The notes below the pieces were generated by a model, which worked only from the letters and a program-made list of their open reading frames with translations, had not been told where the DNA came from and searched no databases. Below, in pieces: positions 9,928 through 20,818 of a stretch of 64,000 nucleotides of DNA (the first letter of the stretch is position 1; each line of letters starts with the position of its first letter). Both the position numbers and the translations under genes were made by a program. Source of the stretch: Podospora comata (Eukaryota > Ascomycota > Sordariomycetes > Sordariales > Podosporaceae). The stretch is taken from positions 2,294,001 through 2,358,000 of the forward strand of contig CP071498.1 in assembly GCA_017354895.1 (NCBI GenBank), given 5' to 3'.

Positions 9928-11833
9928 ATGGCCTCGAGAAGTGTGGAAAAGTTCAGTGGTTCTGATGCGGCCCAAAGACCGACAGTTGTCGTCAGGGGAA
10001 ATGTGTCGCCATTGTCGTCCTCTAGTGAAGATGTCACGATGGACGAGGCGGACAAGACGCTGGAGGCCATGGGTTACACACCAGTAAGCAAGAATCGTCA
10101 TGCCTTGGTCAAACCACAGCCACTAATATTCTCCAGGTCTTCAAGCGCGAGTTCTCCACATGGTCCAGCTTCGATTTCGCCATGAGCATATCTGGTGTAT
10201 ATGGGTCTTTAATGTCTACATGGATATACGGCTTACAAGCTGGCGGAGCGGCCGCCATTATGTGGAGTTGGGTCATAGGGGGTGCGGGGGTTTGGGCGTT
10301 GGCTCTTAGTCTTGCCGAGCTGTCGTCAGCCTATCCAAGTTCAGGGGCAATGTACTTTACCTTGAAATTTCTTGCCCCTGAAGACCAAGTGCCAATTCTG
10401 TGCTGGATATCTGGTTTGTGTTTTCTTTGTCTTTGCCTCGAATTTTGCCAGCTAACACTCGATCAGGGTACATCAATCTCGTTTGAACCGTCCCTGGAAG
10501 TGCTGCAACCGAATATGCCTCTAGCCAGATGCTCCTGGCGGCCGTTTCCATCACCTCCAACTTTTCGTACATTCCCACCAACAGCCATGTTGTGGCTTGC
10601 ATGGCCCTGTTAACCGTCATCCATGCCTCAATCAACACACTACTGACGCTTTGGCTGACTCGGCTGACCAGTGGCTATGTCGTCTTCCACATCAGAGCCC
10701 TGGTTGGTGCCTGTGTCCTCCTTCTCGTTCAGACAAAAGAAAAGCACAGCATCGCATATGCTTTCACCGACTTTCAACCATCATCAGGGTGGAATCTCTC
10801 AGGTTTTGCATTCTTATTTGGCTGTCTTACACCGGCGTGGATCATGACAAGTGCTGACAGCACTGCTCGGTATGTCCTTCAGTCAACCCCATTCATCATG
10901 AACGTTTGACTGACACCCCAGCCACAATATTGCCGTAGAAGCCAAAGATCCTTCCCGCATAGTCCCTAAAGCAATTGCGAATGCCACGACGTTCACCTAT
11001 ATCATCGGGTTTGTTTTCAACCTGGTCTTGGTGCTTTGCATGGGCGACCCCCTCGACCTCGTCAAGAGCCCCAGCGGCCAGCGGGTAACCCCCAACCACC
11101 TACTACTGTCAAATTACTTCCGCTAACTCGATCCCCAAAAGTTGCCCAACTCTTCTTCAACACCATGGGCCGCACCCCAGCCATCTTCTTCACCCTCTGC
11201 GGCTTCGCCGTCATGAACCTCGTCGCCATCCCGGGCATCCAAGCCGGCAGCCGAACCATCTTCGCCTTTGCCCGCGACGACCTTATCCCCTTCTCCCACC
11301 TCTGGCGGCGCGTTTCTACGCGCCCTCAGGCCCCCATCGCCGCCGTGTGGCTGTATGCCGCTCTCGAAACCATCGTCAACCTGTTGGATTTGATGAGCGA
11401 CACAGCCATTAGCGCCGTCTTCAACGTTTGCACCGTCGCACTGAACATCTCCTACCTCGTGCCAATCGTCTGCAAGATGTTATACGGTCGGTTCGAGAGG
11501 GGGCCGTGGCATCTGGGGAGGTTTAGCATGGCGGCGAATTGCGTTGCGGTGGGGTGGAATACGTTCATGGCGGTGATTTTCTTTTTTCCGACGAGGTTGC
11601 CGGTTACACCGGAGAATGTGAGTTTCTATCTGTGGCTGAGGGTGATAATATGGAGAGGGAAGAGATGCTAACTTATGGTGTGTGTCAAACAAATGAACTA
11701 CGCCATCGTCGTCTTTGTGCCTGTGTTGATGTTTTCGATTGGGTTTTGGTATACGCATGGAAGGCACTTTTGTACCGGTCCGGGGACGCGTGCGAGGATG
11801 CCTTTGGCGACTACGGTTGAGACGGCGACTTGA
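9928..11833 (+). pseudogene. GABA/amino-acid permease (APC family), multiply disrupted
   Basis: Reading from ATG 9928 through short introns gives an APC-superfamily permease with about 12 membrane segments: MDEADKTLEAMGYTP, VFKREFSTWSSFDFAMS, SISGVYGSLMSTWIYGLQ, AELSSAYPSSGAMYF, HNIAVEAKDPSRIVP, SRTIFAFARDDLIPFS. Such proteins import amino acids, GABA or choline across the plasma membrane. Three lesions break it. (a) TGA at 10484-10486 follows YINLV, where the family usually has Gly. (b) The intron near 11085-11140 joins exons in incompatible phases. (c) The last intron has a branch site GCTAAC but reads CAA instead of CAG before the final exon (ATGAACTACGCC). Together these suggest a decaying gene just outside the polyketide cluster. 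Read-through or assembly error could explain one lesion but hardly all three. Confidence 0.75.
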
Positions 11834-12692
11834 ATGTCGTTTGCAGGGGATAGTTGATGTGGGCGGATGGATTCATTCAGTGGTCGTCTTGGATCTTACA
11901 GTAGCACCCTAAAAGTTGTAACTTCGATTATGGGCTTTTCCTTTTTCTGTGTTGGGAGTTAGAGTAAAAAGGCAAAGGAATTAAAGTGGAATATGACAGC
12001 AAAGAGTTACCTCAAAGTGGTTGTAGCTGACAAGGGTTGTTGCTTTCGTGACGTAGAGGGCTTTATTCTGACTTCATGCCAGGAGTTAAGTTTTATACCT
12101 TGACATAGCGTTGAAGAATAAAGTTACAAATTCCCACTACAACTTCTCTCGGTCCCATCTACAATTTGTAGTTTGTAGTTGTAGCCATATCATCGGACGA
12201 AACCTGGTCCGTGCGCGTGGGTTCAGGGGCTCAGGGGCTCAAAAGGGCTCAAAACATGCTGCCAATGTACGTACAGTAACTTCCGGTGCGAAGTGAAGGA
12301 TAGCTCTTTATTACTGCACGCATTCAGGGGCACCCAACGAACAATGGAGGGAACAGGCCAAACAGTCTTTGCTCTTATGACACCATGGCCGACAGTCGTA
12401 TTCAGAGCCAAAATAAACAACAGTATTGACAAGACATACCCGGAGACAACAGACTAGCAATGGTGGTGATGCGTGTAGGCGACCCTTGTAGCTAGGACAC
12501 GCATTCTCGAAAGTTCTTAGAATCACTTTCCAGGGTAACAGAACAGCACTAGGACACAATTATACTTCCACGCAATGGGACTGGAATCTTAAGGTGACAG
12601 GGACGGTGAATCATGTAGACAAGGTTTGTTCCATTGAGCTATGGTACAGTAGTTCTAATTCAGGGTACATCGGGGTGCATCAGGGTGCAACA
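11834..12692. other. intergenic between permease relic and MFS gene
   Basis: No gene seen. It holds short local repeats: GGGCTCA units at about 12220-12255 and CAGGGT(A/G)CAT-like units at about 12660-12690. It marks the left edge of the polyketide cluster. Confidence 0.45.
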
Positions 12693-14483
12693 TCATTCTC
12701 CATCCTTTCGGTTTGAACCCAGTCTCAAAATCTCTTGGCCAGACTCTTGCTTTTCTTGCTGGAAACGGTGGTCAGTGATGTGTTCCTGATCCATACTGTA
12801 TTCCTTGATGGTAAACTGTGACAACATGGTCACGCCTGCCAGACCGCACATGGTCGCCCAGATAACTTGGAAAGTACGGACAAGGGCGCCTCTCAACGCC
12901 ATCACCAACGGGGACCCCGAGGGCATGTTCTTCATCATGGATGCCAGCGCTACGGCTCCAATATTTGCAATGGCTGGTGGCAGCAGCGAGGCAATTTCTG
13001 GTTGCTGGAGTTCCACCTGCATGTGATTTTCTAGGATCGATCCACCGATGGCCACGCCGACCGCTTGTCCGAACGAGCGGAAGAAGAGAACCAGCGTTGC
13101 GGCCGTGGCCACGTCTGCGGGCGGGACCGAGGCTTGCAGCGCGAGCGTGATGGACGGGAATAGGATCCCCATGCCCAGCCCAGACACGGCAGTGAGGAAG
13201 ATCCACGCCGGGATGCTGGTGTCGGCGCCCAAGAGTATCAGGAGCCCGCAGCCCAAGGTTGCCAGCACCCAACCGGTCCAGACAGCCCAGCGGTAGCGGC
13301 CGGTCTTGGACACGACCACGCCGACGAAGATGGCGCATGGAACTACCGTCGCGGTCTGGGCGAGGGCGGCGACGCCTGCAATCAGCGGGCTGTAGCCCAG
13401 GACGGCTTGGAAATACTCGGGCATGTAGTACACGAGAGAGTAGAGGATGAGCCCGTGAACGAAGCTGCCGGCGTATACTGCCGTTGTTGAGTAGTTCCGG
13501 AATATGTAAACGGGGATGAAGGGCGTGGACGTGCCGTAACACTCGAACACAGCAACACCCGCCATGCCCGCAGCACCAAGACACAGGGGGACGAGCGTGT
13601 GCCAGCTGCTCCAGGGAAACTGCGAACCCCCCAGAGTCACCGATACAAGGAAAGCCGTGACGGAGGCGATGAAGAGGGTCGAGCCGAAGTAGTCCAGGTT
13701 TCGCAGCCTGGCCGTGGTGTCACCGCTCGGCCGGGTAAGCTTCAGGAAGAAGCCAATACCAATCAAGCCGAGTCCGACGACGGGAAGGTTGAGCCTTCCG
13801 AGTACAAAGGTGAGCATGTAGTTGAAGTACACAGGGCCATGTACGAGCGCAGCTCACCAGAATATCCATCGCCACTGGCCTGCTTCAGCACAAGCACCAC
13901 CAATAATGGGTCCGGTAGTGCTGCCCACGGCCCAGATGGAGCTGATCAAGGCATAAAGACGAGCGCGCTCCCTAAGAGGCGCCAGATCGGTCACCAACAC
14001 GGTGGTGAGACCAAGCACTCCGCCGCCGCCGAGCCCCTGAACGGTCCGGCCGGCGATCATGACAGTAAAGTTTTGGGAGACGGCACAAGCCACGGAGCCG
14101 GCGGCAAAGATGACCAACGCCAGCATCAGAACGGGACGGCGGCCAAAGACGTCACTCAGGGATACCCAGAGGAGCAACACGACGGTGCAGGCGAGTAGGT
14201 AGGATGTCCCGGCCCAGAAGGCCTCGGTCTGTCTGTTGCCATCGCCGCCGATGGCCGCGGATATTGCCTGTCCATGTTGTGTCAGCCCGGTGTTCACATC
14301 GTTTCTACTTGTGGGGGAGAGGTCGGAACGCACCGGCAGGGCGACAGAGAGGGACGTGGCGTCCAAGGCTGCGGCGAGATTGGTCAGGGCTATGGCCCAG
14401 AAGGCAAGCCAGAAATGGAGCCCCGGCCCACGCCGAGTGTCGGCCCTGTCGGGCTCATTCACGTTGGTGTCGACGCTGGCCAT
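12693..14483 (-). CDS. MFS multidrug-type transporter (cluster exporter candidate)
   Basis: Two exons, 14483-13858 and 13794-12693, with a 63-nt intron (GTGAGC...CGGAAG). The splice rebuilds the conserved WRWIFW-LNLP motif of fungal drug-proton antiporters. The product is 575 residues with about 14 membrane segments. Motif A is visible as LSDVFGRRPVL and a motif C-like GPIIGG lies in the N-terminal half; GLGMGILFPSITLALQASVP lies in the C-terminal half. Without splicing, a TGA follows WIFW. Family members sit in the plasma membrane and export small molecules by proton exchange. It shares a 595-bp divergent promoter with the P450, so export of the cluster product or an intermediate is the likely job; the substrate is inferred from position only. 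Confidence 0.9.
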
Positions 14484-14791
14484 TTGGGAAGACTGCCACG
14501 CCGCGTGAGGTTAGGCAGAGGGTTCTAGAAAGGATCGGAGCGAGCCAGAGCAGGCGATGGTCTCTAGTACGCTTCACTGGGTATATTCACAGGAAAGCAT
14601 GCTCGTCGGCAGCAGGATCCAAGGCAAGGGCAATGCGGAACTAGACTCCCGGCGGGTAAAATTGCCCTGCGTTACAGTTGGTTCAGTCGAAAAGCCATAC
14701 CGGTGGGCCACTGCATCCACGCACGATAAGTCACCAGTCGAGCGGGCGTCATCGCAGTCCCGACTCGGCCGTATCAGCGACCCACTTTGGA

Positions 14792-14803
14792 TCGGAAGTC
14801 CGA
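14792..14803. promoter_or_regulatory. candidate regulator site TCGG-N4-CCGA, copy 1
   Basis: The sequence TCGGAAGTCCGA is an inverted TCGG/CCGA pair with a 4-nt spacer. Zn2Cys6 dimers typically bind paired CGG/CCG triplets. An identical copy lies 25 bp further on, and a variant lies in the PKS promoter. Confidence 0.45.
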
Positions 14804-14816
14804 TGTTGACACATGT

Positions 14817-14828
14817 TCGGAAGTCCGA
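14817..14828. promoter_or_regulatory. candidate regulator site TCGG-N4-CCGA, copy 2
   Basis: Second identical TCGGAAGTCCGA in the MFS/P450 promoter. The 25-bp spacing places both copies on nearly the same face of the helix. Confidence 0.45.
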
Positions 14829-15078
14829 CTGCCTAGCGCTGACATCTTCCTGCCGACCTATGGACGGAAGCCGGGGCCGAATTCTGCCTGTCCACGGCAT
14901 TTTGGCCGCCGGGCGGCTTCCGGCATCACTGCGGATGTTGTCGTCCCTTACTTGGACTTCAAACCTGTTGGAAGGCCCAGACCGTGCCGCATGCCCGAGC
15001 CCCTGGCATCGACACATTTGCCGTCTTGGTCTCTCGACTGTCATCAGAATCCTCTGCTCTTACCCAACAAGACCTTAG

Positions 15079-16793
15079 ATGAACCGAAACGACATCGAGA
15101 TGCCATACCCAATCTACTACTACGTTGCCATTCTTTCCATAGCTGCTCTCTTCACCCGCTCGCTCTATGTACGAATTAGTCTCTTCCAGCGCAAGCGGCG
15201 CTTCGCCCGCAAGCACGGCTGCGCGCCTGTGACGCGAGTGCAGGCGTGGGATCCCCTGCTTGGTCTCGACCATTTCGTCCGCCTAGGGAAGGCCGCCGCG
15301 CAGCGCCGGTACCTGGAATACTGGCGGAAGAACATGTTCGGGAGGTACGGCAACACGTTCGAGATCAACCTCATGGGCCAGCGCCTGCTCTTCACCAACG
15401 AGCCGCGCAACATCCAGGCGGTGCTGGTGACGCAGTTCCCTGACTTTGACATCGGCCAGCGGCGGCGCGACAACTCGGCCCAGCTGTTGGGCGTGGGCGT
15501 CTTCAACGCCGACGGTCCCACGTGGGAGCACGCTCGCGCTACCCTGCGTCCAAACCTCACGCGGGCTCAGGTGGCCGACTTGCAGCTATTTGAGAAGCAT
15601 GTCGGCGTATGGATGGCGGCCCTGCCCAAGGATGGCCAGGCGGTGGATATGCAGGAATGGGCTTTCCGATTTGTAAGCTGTCGATGGACAACGCACTCGA
15701 ATTCATCTCGGCACGTCCTTTGCTAACATTGGCCACAGACTTTGGACGTGGGAACCGAATTCCTTCTCGGCACATCTTCCGGCGTACTTGATCCCCAAGC
15801 CACGGCGTTGGGCCGCCGCTTTGCCTGGGCCTTTAACCTCGGGGTGGACGGAGTGGCGAAGAAAATCCGCCTCGGAAGCCTGGCACCGCTCTACTACAAT
15901 GCCGACTACGGAAAGGCCTGCAAGATGGTGCACGAATACGTCGACCCCATCGTGCTTGCAGCGATCGAAGCAACCCAGAAGACCGGGTCTGAACAACACA
16001 GCAACGTCGGAGACGAAAAGCGGTACACCTTCCTTGCCGCTCTCGCCAGCGAGGGTATCAGCCCGAAGAAGATACGTGACCATGTATTAAACATACGTAA
16101 GTAGCACTTACAGGGCATCTGCGTGTTTATTTGGAATTGTCCGACCTGACCAACCTCTCAGTCATTGCTGCGCGCGATACATCGGCCTGTCTTATGAGTG
16201 CCGCCTTCTTCGAGCTCGCAAGACAGCCCGCCATCCAAGCCAAGCTCCGAGCCGAGGTCGACAGACAGCTCGAAGGACGGCTCCCCCGCTACGACGACCT
16301 CAAAGACATGACCTACCTCAACTGGTTCATCAAGGAGGCCCTGCGCCTGTACCCCCCAATCCCCATGAACATCCGCGTAGCTAACAAGGACACAATCCTC
16401 CCCGTGGGCGGCGGTCCCGACGGCTCGGCGCCCATCTTCGTCCCCGCGGGCCAGGAGGTCGTGTACCAAATCTTCTCGACACACCGGCGGAGGGATCTTT
16501 GGGGCGAGGACGCCGACCAGTTCCGCCCGGAGCGGTGGGAGACGATCCGCCCGCACTTCCAGTACCTGCCCTTCAACGGGGGTCCCCGCATATGCCCTGG
16601 CCAGCAGTTTGCGCTGCTGGAAACGAGCTTTGTCCTCGTGCGGTTCCTGCAGGAGTACTCGCGGCTCGAGGCGCCCGCAACCTCGCAGCAGCCCTGGACC
16701 GAGAATTACACCTTGACCTGTTCGGTGGGACAGGGTTCGTGGGTGAAGCTGACGAAGAGGGGGGGTGAAAAGGGGTCAGAAGTCTCGGCTTAA
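15079..16793 (+). CDS. cytochrome P450 monooxygenase (CYP52-clan-like)
   Basis: Three exons: 15079-15672, 15739-16096 and 16162-16793, giving 527 residues. An N-terminal membrane anchor ([13 protein letters not shown]) places it in the ER. The I-helix motif is AARDTSA, spanning the second splice. ExxR is in KEALRL (E376, R379), the PERF-like region is FRPERW, and the heme loop is [10 protein letters not shown] with Cys462 as iron ligand. The motif order and the N-terminal [18 protein letters not shown] style resemble fungal CYP52/CYP539-type enzymes that oxidise long aliphatic chains; this is a family impression. In this cluster it would fit oxidation of the alkyl chain or ring of the polyketide. 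All catalytic motifs are present. Confidence 0.9.
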
Positions 16794-17103
16794 TTAGGTA
16801 GTCTCGTAGCCAGCAGAAGTGTAGTTCATGCAGCTTAACAAGGCCAGCATTAGCTAGACTACTGCTTAGAACAGAATGGAGTGTATTAGGAGGGACATTT
16901 GCAGGTGGACCTCCATAAAGAACGGCCATGTGCGGTGATGATAATCGAAAGGGCTTAGATACATTCAATTATCTGTGATTATGCTCAAGTTACATTCGCA
17001 ACTCTTATCTGCAGGGCCAAGTGCAGTGCAAAGAGATGGAGAGTCGCCCCAGGCTAAGTACTTGGGCCGGCAGGCCAAGCATCACCGACAACCGGTCAGT
17101 CCT

Positions 17104-17520
17104 TCAAGCCCCCTTGTCGTCTCCAAAGACTGCCACCGCGAGGAAAGCGGCAAGACACAGCGAGTGCAACACCAAATGTACAGCCGGCCCTCCCAACGCG
17201 GCGCCTTGTTCTTCGCTGTCGCCTTGTACCTTGTATTGTAGACGCGCGAGAGCCCGATGGATGGGCCAGGCGTGATAAGTGCCTAGAGCCGCAGCGAGAA
17301 GTCTCGTGGCGCCCGTGCCGCAAGAGGGTGGCTGGTGGTGGAAGATGGCGACCAGACAGACGAGGTTTGTTGAGAGGAGAAGCCCGCCGTACTGGCGCAA
17401 AATCAGCTTCGCAGCCGCGGAGCAGTCGGGCAGTTGTTGTTCCGGCCGGAAGATGAAGGACGCGGCTGCGGCTGTCTCGATGAGAAGATGGAAGACGAAT
17501 GGAAGGGTATGGGAGGCCAT
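17104..17520 (-). CDS. small four-helix membrane protein in the cluster
   Basis: 138 residues from ATG 17520 (an in-frame extension upstream to 17622 lacks an ATG). Four hydrophobic stretches are visible: LPFVFHLLIETAAAASFIF, YGGLLLSTNLVCLVAIF, RLLAAALGTYHAWPI and HLVLHSLCLAAFLAVAVF. There is no recognised catalytic motif. It lies tail to tail with the P450 and just downstream of the DUF829 gene on the same strand, 119 bp apart. Small membrane proteins of unknown role occur in fungal polyketide clusters, where they can be cyclases or scaffolds; I cannot assign one here. A single uninterrupted frame of good composition supports it as a gene. Confidence 0.65.
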   Translation of the reverse strand: MASHTLPFVFHLLIETAAAASFIFRPEQQLPDCSAAAKLILRQYGGLLLSTNLVCLVAIFHHQPPSCGTGATRLLAAALGTYHAWPIHRALARLQYKVQGDSEEQGAALGGPAVHLVLHSLCLAAFLAVAVFGDDKGA

Positions 17521-17639
17521 GGCGTCTGGGTAGGACGGGGGTTGGAAGAGTGGGACAGCAGTGGTGCGGGTTGCCAGGACCGGATACTGAGGGTGCAGGC
17601 GAACCGGACATAAGAGACACAAGACAGTCTAGTCTCCCT

Positions 17640-18632
17640 TCACAGCTTTGACTCACCATTTAGTTGCGGCAGAGACTCCCCCATCCAGCAGCCTTGGATG
17701 GCACGCCAATATTTGGTAGCGTCCTCGGTGACGAGTGCACAGTGGGGTGCCTCTCGGAAGAGCACAAGTCCAACCTCACATCCAGCTTCTCGCGCGAGCT
17801 GGGCATGGGATTGGACGTCAGCGGGTCCCACCATGCGGTCAGCACGAGAGAAGAGATAGAGCCGACGGGCGGCGGTGCCGAACAGGGTTGGCTTGTTCAG
17901 CTCACGCCGCATATCGTTGACTGAGGACATGAAGCCGGCCTTTTGCAGCGCCGTGACGGTGGCCACGGCCGCGAATACGGCAGCCGTGCCGAGCGCTCGG
18001 ATGGGGGCCGAGCTGGTAGCGGGCAGTGACAAAGTCGCCGCATTGAAGGCCTTGGCGAATGAAGCGTCGCCCGGGCAGCAGTCGAAGACAATCTGGCGTA
18101 GGTGGTCGCACAGAAGCGTGCCGGCCACCTCGGATATGGACAGGGCCAGTTGTATGGCCGTATTGCAGCCGCCGTGGGAAAATATGTGGAGCAGGGCCTG
18201 AGGAATGACTGGATTGGTGGTGCCGGACTCGGTAGTCCGAGTTGTCGTCGGCGGCGGCTGCAACGCCTTGATGATGGCGTCTCGGGCTGGCCGCAGCCGA
18301 GAACGGACGGCCGCAAACGAGCGAGCCGAGATATCGGCAAAGACTGTACGGACCAAGACAAGGGTCGCATCGGGAAATGCTTTCCGGTAGCCCTCGACGT
18401 ATTTGGCCACCCGTGGCGTGGTCGCGCCCCCAAGCCACGTGCAGAGAATGATCAGGGACGGCGGCGGGCATCCGCTGGCGCTGCCACTGCCACTGATCTT
18501 GTCGTGTGCCGCTGACGGGATACTGGGTTCAAACAGGAAAATGTTGTTGCCCAGAGGCACCAACGGAGTTGGAGGTGCTGGCAGTGGTCCCTCTGGGCTG
18601 CCGTCGTCGCCCTCCGTGTGCGGGAGTGTCAT
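17640..18632 (-). CDS. DUF829 / PaxU-TMEM53-type alpha/beta hydrolase
   Basis: 330 residues from ATG 18632; the frame extends upstream only to a GTG. DUF829 features: LIILCTWLGGATTPRVAKYVE near the N terminus, HIFSHGGCNTAIQLA with candidate nucleophile Ser152, LFSRADRMVGPADVQSHA with a candidate Asp, and APHCALV with a candidate His. The layout Ser-Asp-His matches an alpha/beta hydrolase triad. PaxU belongs to this family and occurs in indole-diterpene clusters; relatives also occur in polyketide clusters, with unclear function. Here it sits between the P450 and the type III PKS, so a role in thioester release or product trimming is plausible. That role is inference; the family call is good. 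Confidence 0.8.
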   Translation of the reverse strand: MTLPHTEGDDGSPEGPLPAPPTPLVPLGNNIFLFEPSIPSAAHDKISGSGSASGCPPPSLIILCTWLGGATTPRVAKYVEGYRKAFPDATLVLVRTVFADISARSFAAVRSRLRPARDAIIKALQPPPTTTRTTESGTTNPVIPQALLHIFSHGGCNTAIQLALSISEVAGTLLCDHLRQIVFDCCPGDASFAKAFNAATLSLPATSSAPIRALGTAAVFAAVATVTALQKAGFMSSVNDMRRELNKPTLFGTAARRLYLFSRADRMVGPADVQSHAQLAREAGCEVGLVLFREAPHCALVTEDATKYWRAIQGCWMGESLPQLNGESKL

Positions 18633-19160
18633 GGCTGTTGTGGCACACCGGCTGGGATGGTTGACGGTTGATGGCTGATGGATGTGTAAGGGAATAATCA
18701 CGAGTCTATGAGTGTATGTGCAGTGGATGTTTTTGTTTGTTGGAGCTATTCTTAATTACCGGCCTTGGATGATGTTGGTCCTCAACAAAAAGACCCGAAC
18801 CCTAACCCTAGCCCCAACCCTAAGTCCTCAACAAAAAGACCTGAAGTATGTAGATCAGACTCTGCAGAATACCTTCCTCATTCGTTGACTCGGCGATCGA
18901 TTGGTCACTGTCGTCAACCCATGAAACGTTTGGCTTCGTTTTAAAGCAGAACGTGACGTATTAGGTGTCGAATGGTACTAACAGTGACTACCTACTAATG
19001 GTGGTATTTCAAGTAACTACCAGGTAGCGATTTCATTTGGTAACCGGACTGGATACAAGTGACATTGAGTAGTACGGACTGCAAGCGTGTAAGTCGGTCT
19101 TGACTCCTCCTACACAATTGCTGGGTAGATAACTAGTGCTCGCAAGTATGTCCATATCAT
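18633..19160. other. gap between DUF829 gene and type III PKS
   Basis: About 0.5 kb with no ORF. It holds the upstream region of the DUF829 gene, a telomere-like patch between direct repeats (18778-18840), and the 3' flank of the type III PKS. Confidence 0.5.
18778..18840. repeat. telomere-like CCCTAA patch between 17-bp direct repeats
   Basis: Two identical 17-bp copies of GTCCTCAACAAAAAGAC (18778-18794 and 18824-18840) bracket a 26-bp segment composed of CCCTAA-like units (about 18798-18823: CCCTAACCCTA, then CCCCAACCCTAA). CCCTAA is the standard fungal telomere unit. The arrangement looks like a repaired break with telomere-type sequence inserted, or a small local duplication. Confidence 0.7.
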
Positions 19161-20509
19161 TCAAACACCGTCGCCCGTCCGGCACCGTTTGAGTAAAGAC
19201 ATTTCAATAGCCAAGCCAGGGCCAAAAGATGTCGCAACAACATGATCCTTGCCGCGGCCCATCTTCCGCAGCAGGTCCAGTACTGCCAATACAGTTGGAC
19301 TGGATGAGTTGCCCCGCGTCCTGTATATCTCCCGAGTAGCCCGCAGCTGTTCGGTTGTCAAATCCAGCATCTCCTGCGCCCCTTGGATGATGGCCTCTCC
19401 GCCCGGGTGCAGAGCCCAGTCGAAGTCGGCCACATCGAGACTCTTCAGCCCCGTCTTCTCCCGAAACCCCGGCAGCAGGTCCCTGAACATGGGCCCGATG
19501 GCCGTCTTGGTAAATGAGGGCACATCACGGGTCAACACAGTACGGAACCCGGTGCCTTCGGCGTAGAAGGCCATGTGCTGCATCGTGTCCGGGATAGTCG
19601 CGTTGTCCCACTCGAGCAGCTGGAATAGCGGCTCAGCCCGACCCAAGTCCCTGCCGCCGTCGTCGTCACCGGCGTCGTCCTGCGGTAACAGCAGCCCGGC
19701 GTCGTTGCAAAGCACAAACGCGGCGGCGCCATCGGCAAACAACACGCCCGCGATGCTCACGTCGGCCGGGTCTGCGCAAGCCGCGGCCTCGGCCAGGTCG
19801 TGCCGCACGTTGGGCGTGCACAGCTCACACGCGAAGGCCAGCACACGTGCCGGCTTGCCCCGGGACGCGGCGCCGCTGGCGACCTGGGCTGCCGCGCGCA
19901 TGATGGCCAGCCCGCCGGCGCAGCCCACACCGTGCAGCAGCATGCGGTCGACGGTGTGCGGCAGGCCCAGGCGGCGCGCCACTAGAAGGTCGTACCCCGG
20001 GTTGCCCTGGTTCGTGCAGGTCACGGCGATGGTGTGCGTGATGTCGCAGGGCCGGCCGCCCCATTCTTTCAGCGCCTTGCGGCATGCCTGCGCGGCGAGG
20101 TCGACGCCTGCCCGGCGGTAGAATTTGTCCAGATCGGCAAGGGTTGGGGCCTCCGGGCGGCTGGCGAAACCGGTCTGGTAGTCCGCGATGGAGGCGCGCG
20201 TGTCGATGCCACTTGTTTTGTTGATCTGGAGGAGCTTTTTCAAACTATTGCCAACCACAGCATGTCAGCACGGCTCAGAAGCGACAGAGTCAAGCGGGGA
20301 ATGGATTCGACCTGCACCACTTACCCTGGCTTCTCCACGTCAAAGAACCTCTTCGCAAACTCATCCAACTTCTCTGGCCCTAGGAGATATGGAGGATATT
20401 GGGAGGCAATCCCCGTGATCCAAAGTCCTGGCATTGGCGGCGTGGCATGAGTGCCGTTGGCCCCATTCGTTTCACTCTTTTCACCCATCTGAGGTGCCAT
20501 CACTGCCAT
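19161..20509 (-). CDS. type III polyketide synthase (chalcone-synthase superfamily)
   Basis: Two exons, 20509-20325 and 20244-19161, with an 80-nt intron (GG|GTAAGT...AATAG). Splicing gives 422 residues and rebuilds VEKPG-LKKLLQINKTSGI. The KASIII/CHS fold is clear: ITHTIAVTCTNQGNPG, LLHGVGCAGGLAIMR with nucleophile Cys170, DFDWALHPGGEAI with His341, and YRTRGNSSSPTVL with Asn374. All three catalytic residues are present. Fungal type III PKSs such as ORAS use long acyl-CoA or acyl-ACP starters plus malonyl-CoA to make alkylresorcylic acids, alkylresorcinols and pyrones. It is divergently transcribed from the HR-PKS across 762 bp, so that enzyme's acyl chain may be its starter. It is soluble and probably cytosolic. 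Confidence 0.92.
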
Positions 20510-20818
20510 GCCGAGACTGTCTGTGGAGTGCGATGGAATTGACGAGGCGCGTTAGAGATGTTGATGTTGGTAGCTTGGGAGGCGTATTGTCTTTAGGGAC
20601 AGTTATGAGTGCAAATACCTGCAGGTCATTAGCAGTATTAGGCAAGCACTTCGCAACTGAGTCTGCTGGCGTTGGACCACTAACAGAATGGCCGCTGTGA
20701 TGCCCAGGAATCCCGTCCGTCCAGAGGAGCCAGCACACCATCACGCCCGGCAGACTGGCTGTTTCGGTGCTGAGTGGAACAGCCGAACAGGCAACAATCC
20801 GACAAAGTCGGTGCCGTA

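Larger units (their letters stand above)
14484..15078. promoter_or_regulatory. divergent promoter of MFS transporter and P450
   Basis: A 595-bp region between two divergent ATGs, with no ORF of its own that can be supported. It contains two copies of TCGGAAGTCCGA spaced 25 bp apart and several other CGG/CCG half-sites, as expected for control by a Zn2Cys6 regulator. Confidence 0.6.

Noticed and set aside
12772-13584. 270-residue minus-strand frame inside the MFS gene
   Set aside because: Arg/His-rich alternate frame of the transporter; shadow only.
13854-13856. In-frame TGA in the MFS transporter suggesting a broken gene
   Set aside because: The 63-nt intron 13857-13795 removes it and restores the conserved WIFW-LNLP motif, so the gene is intact.
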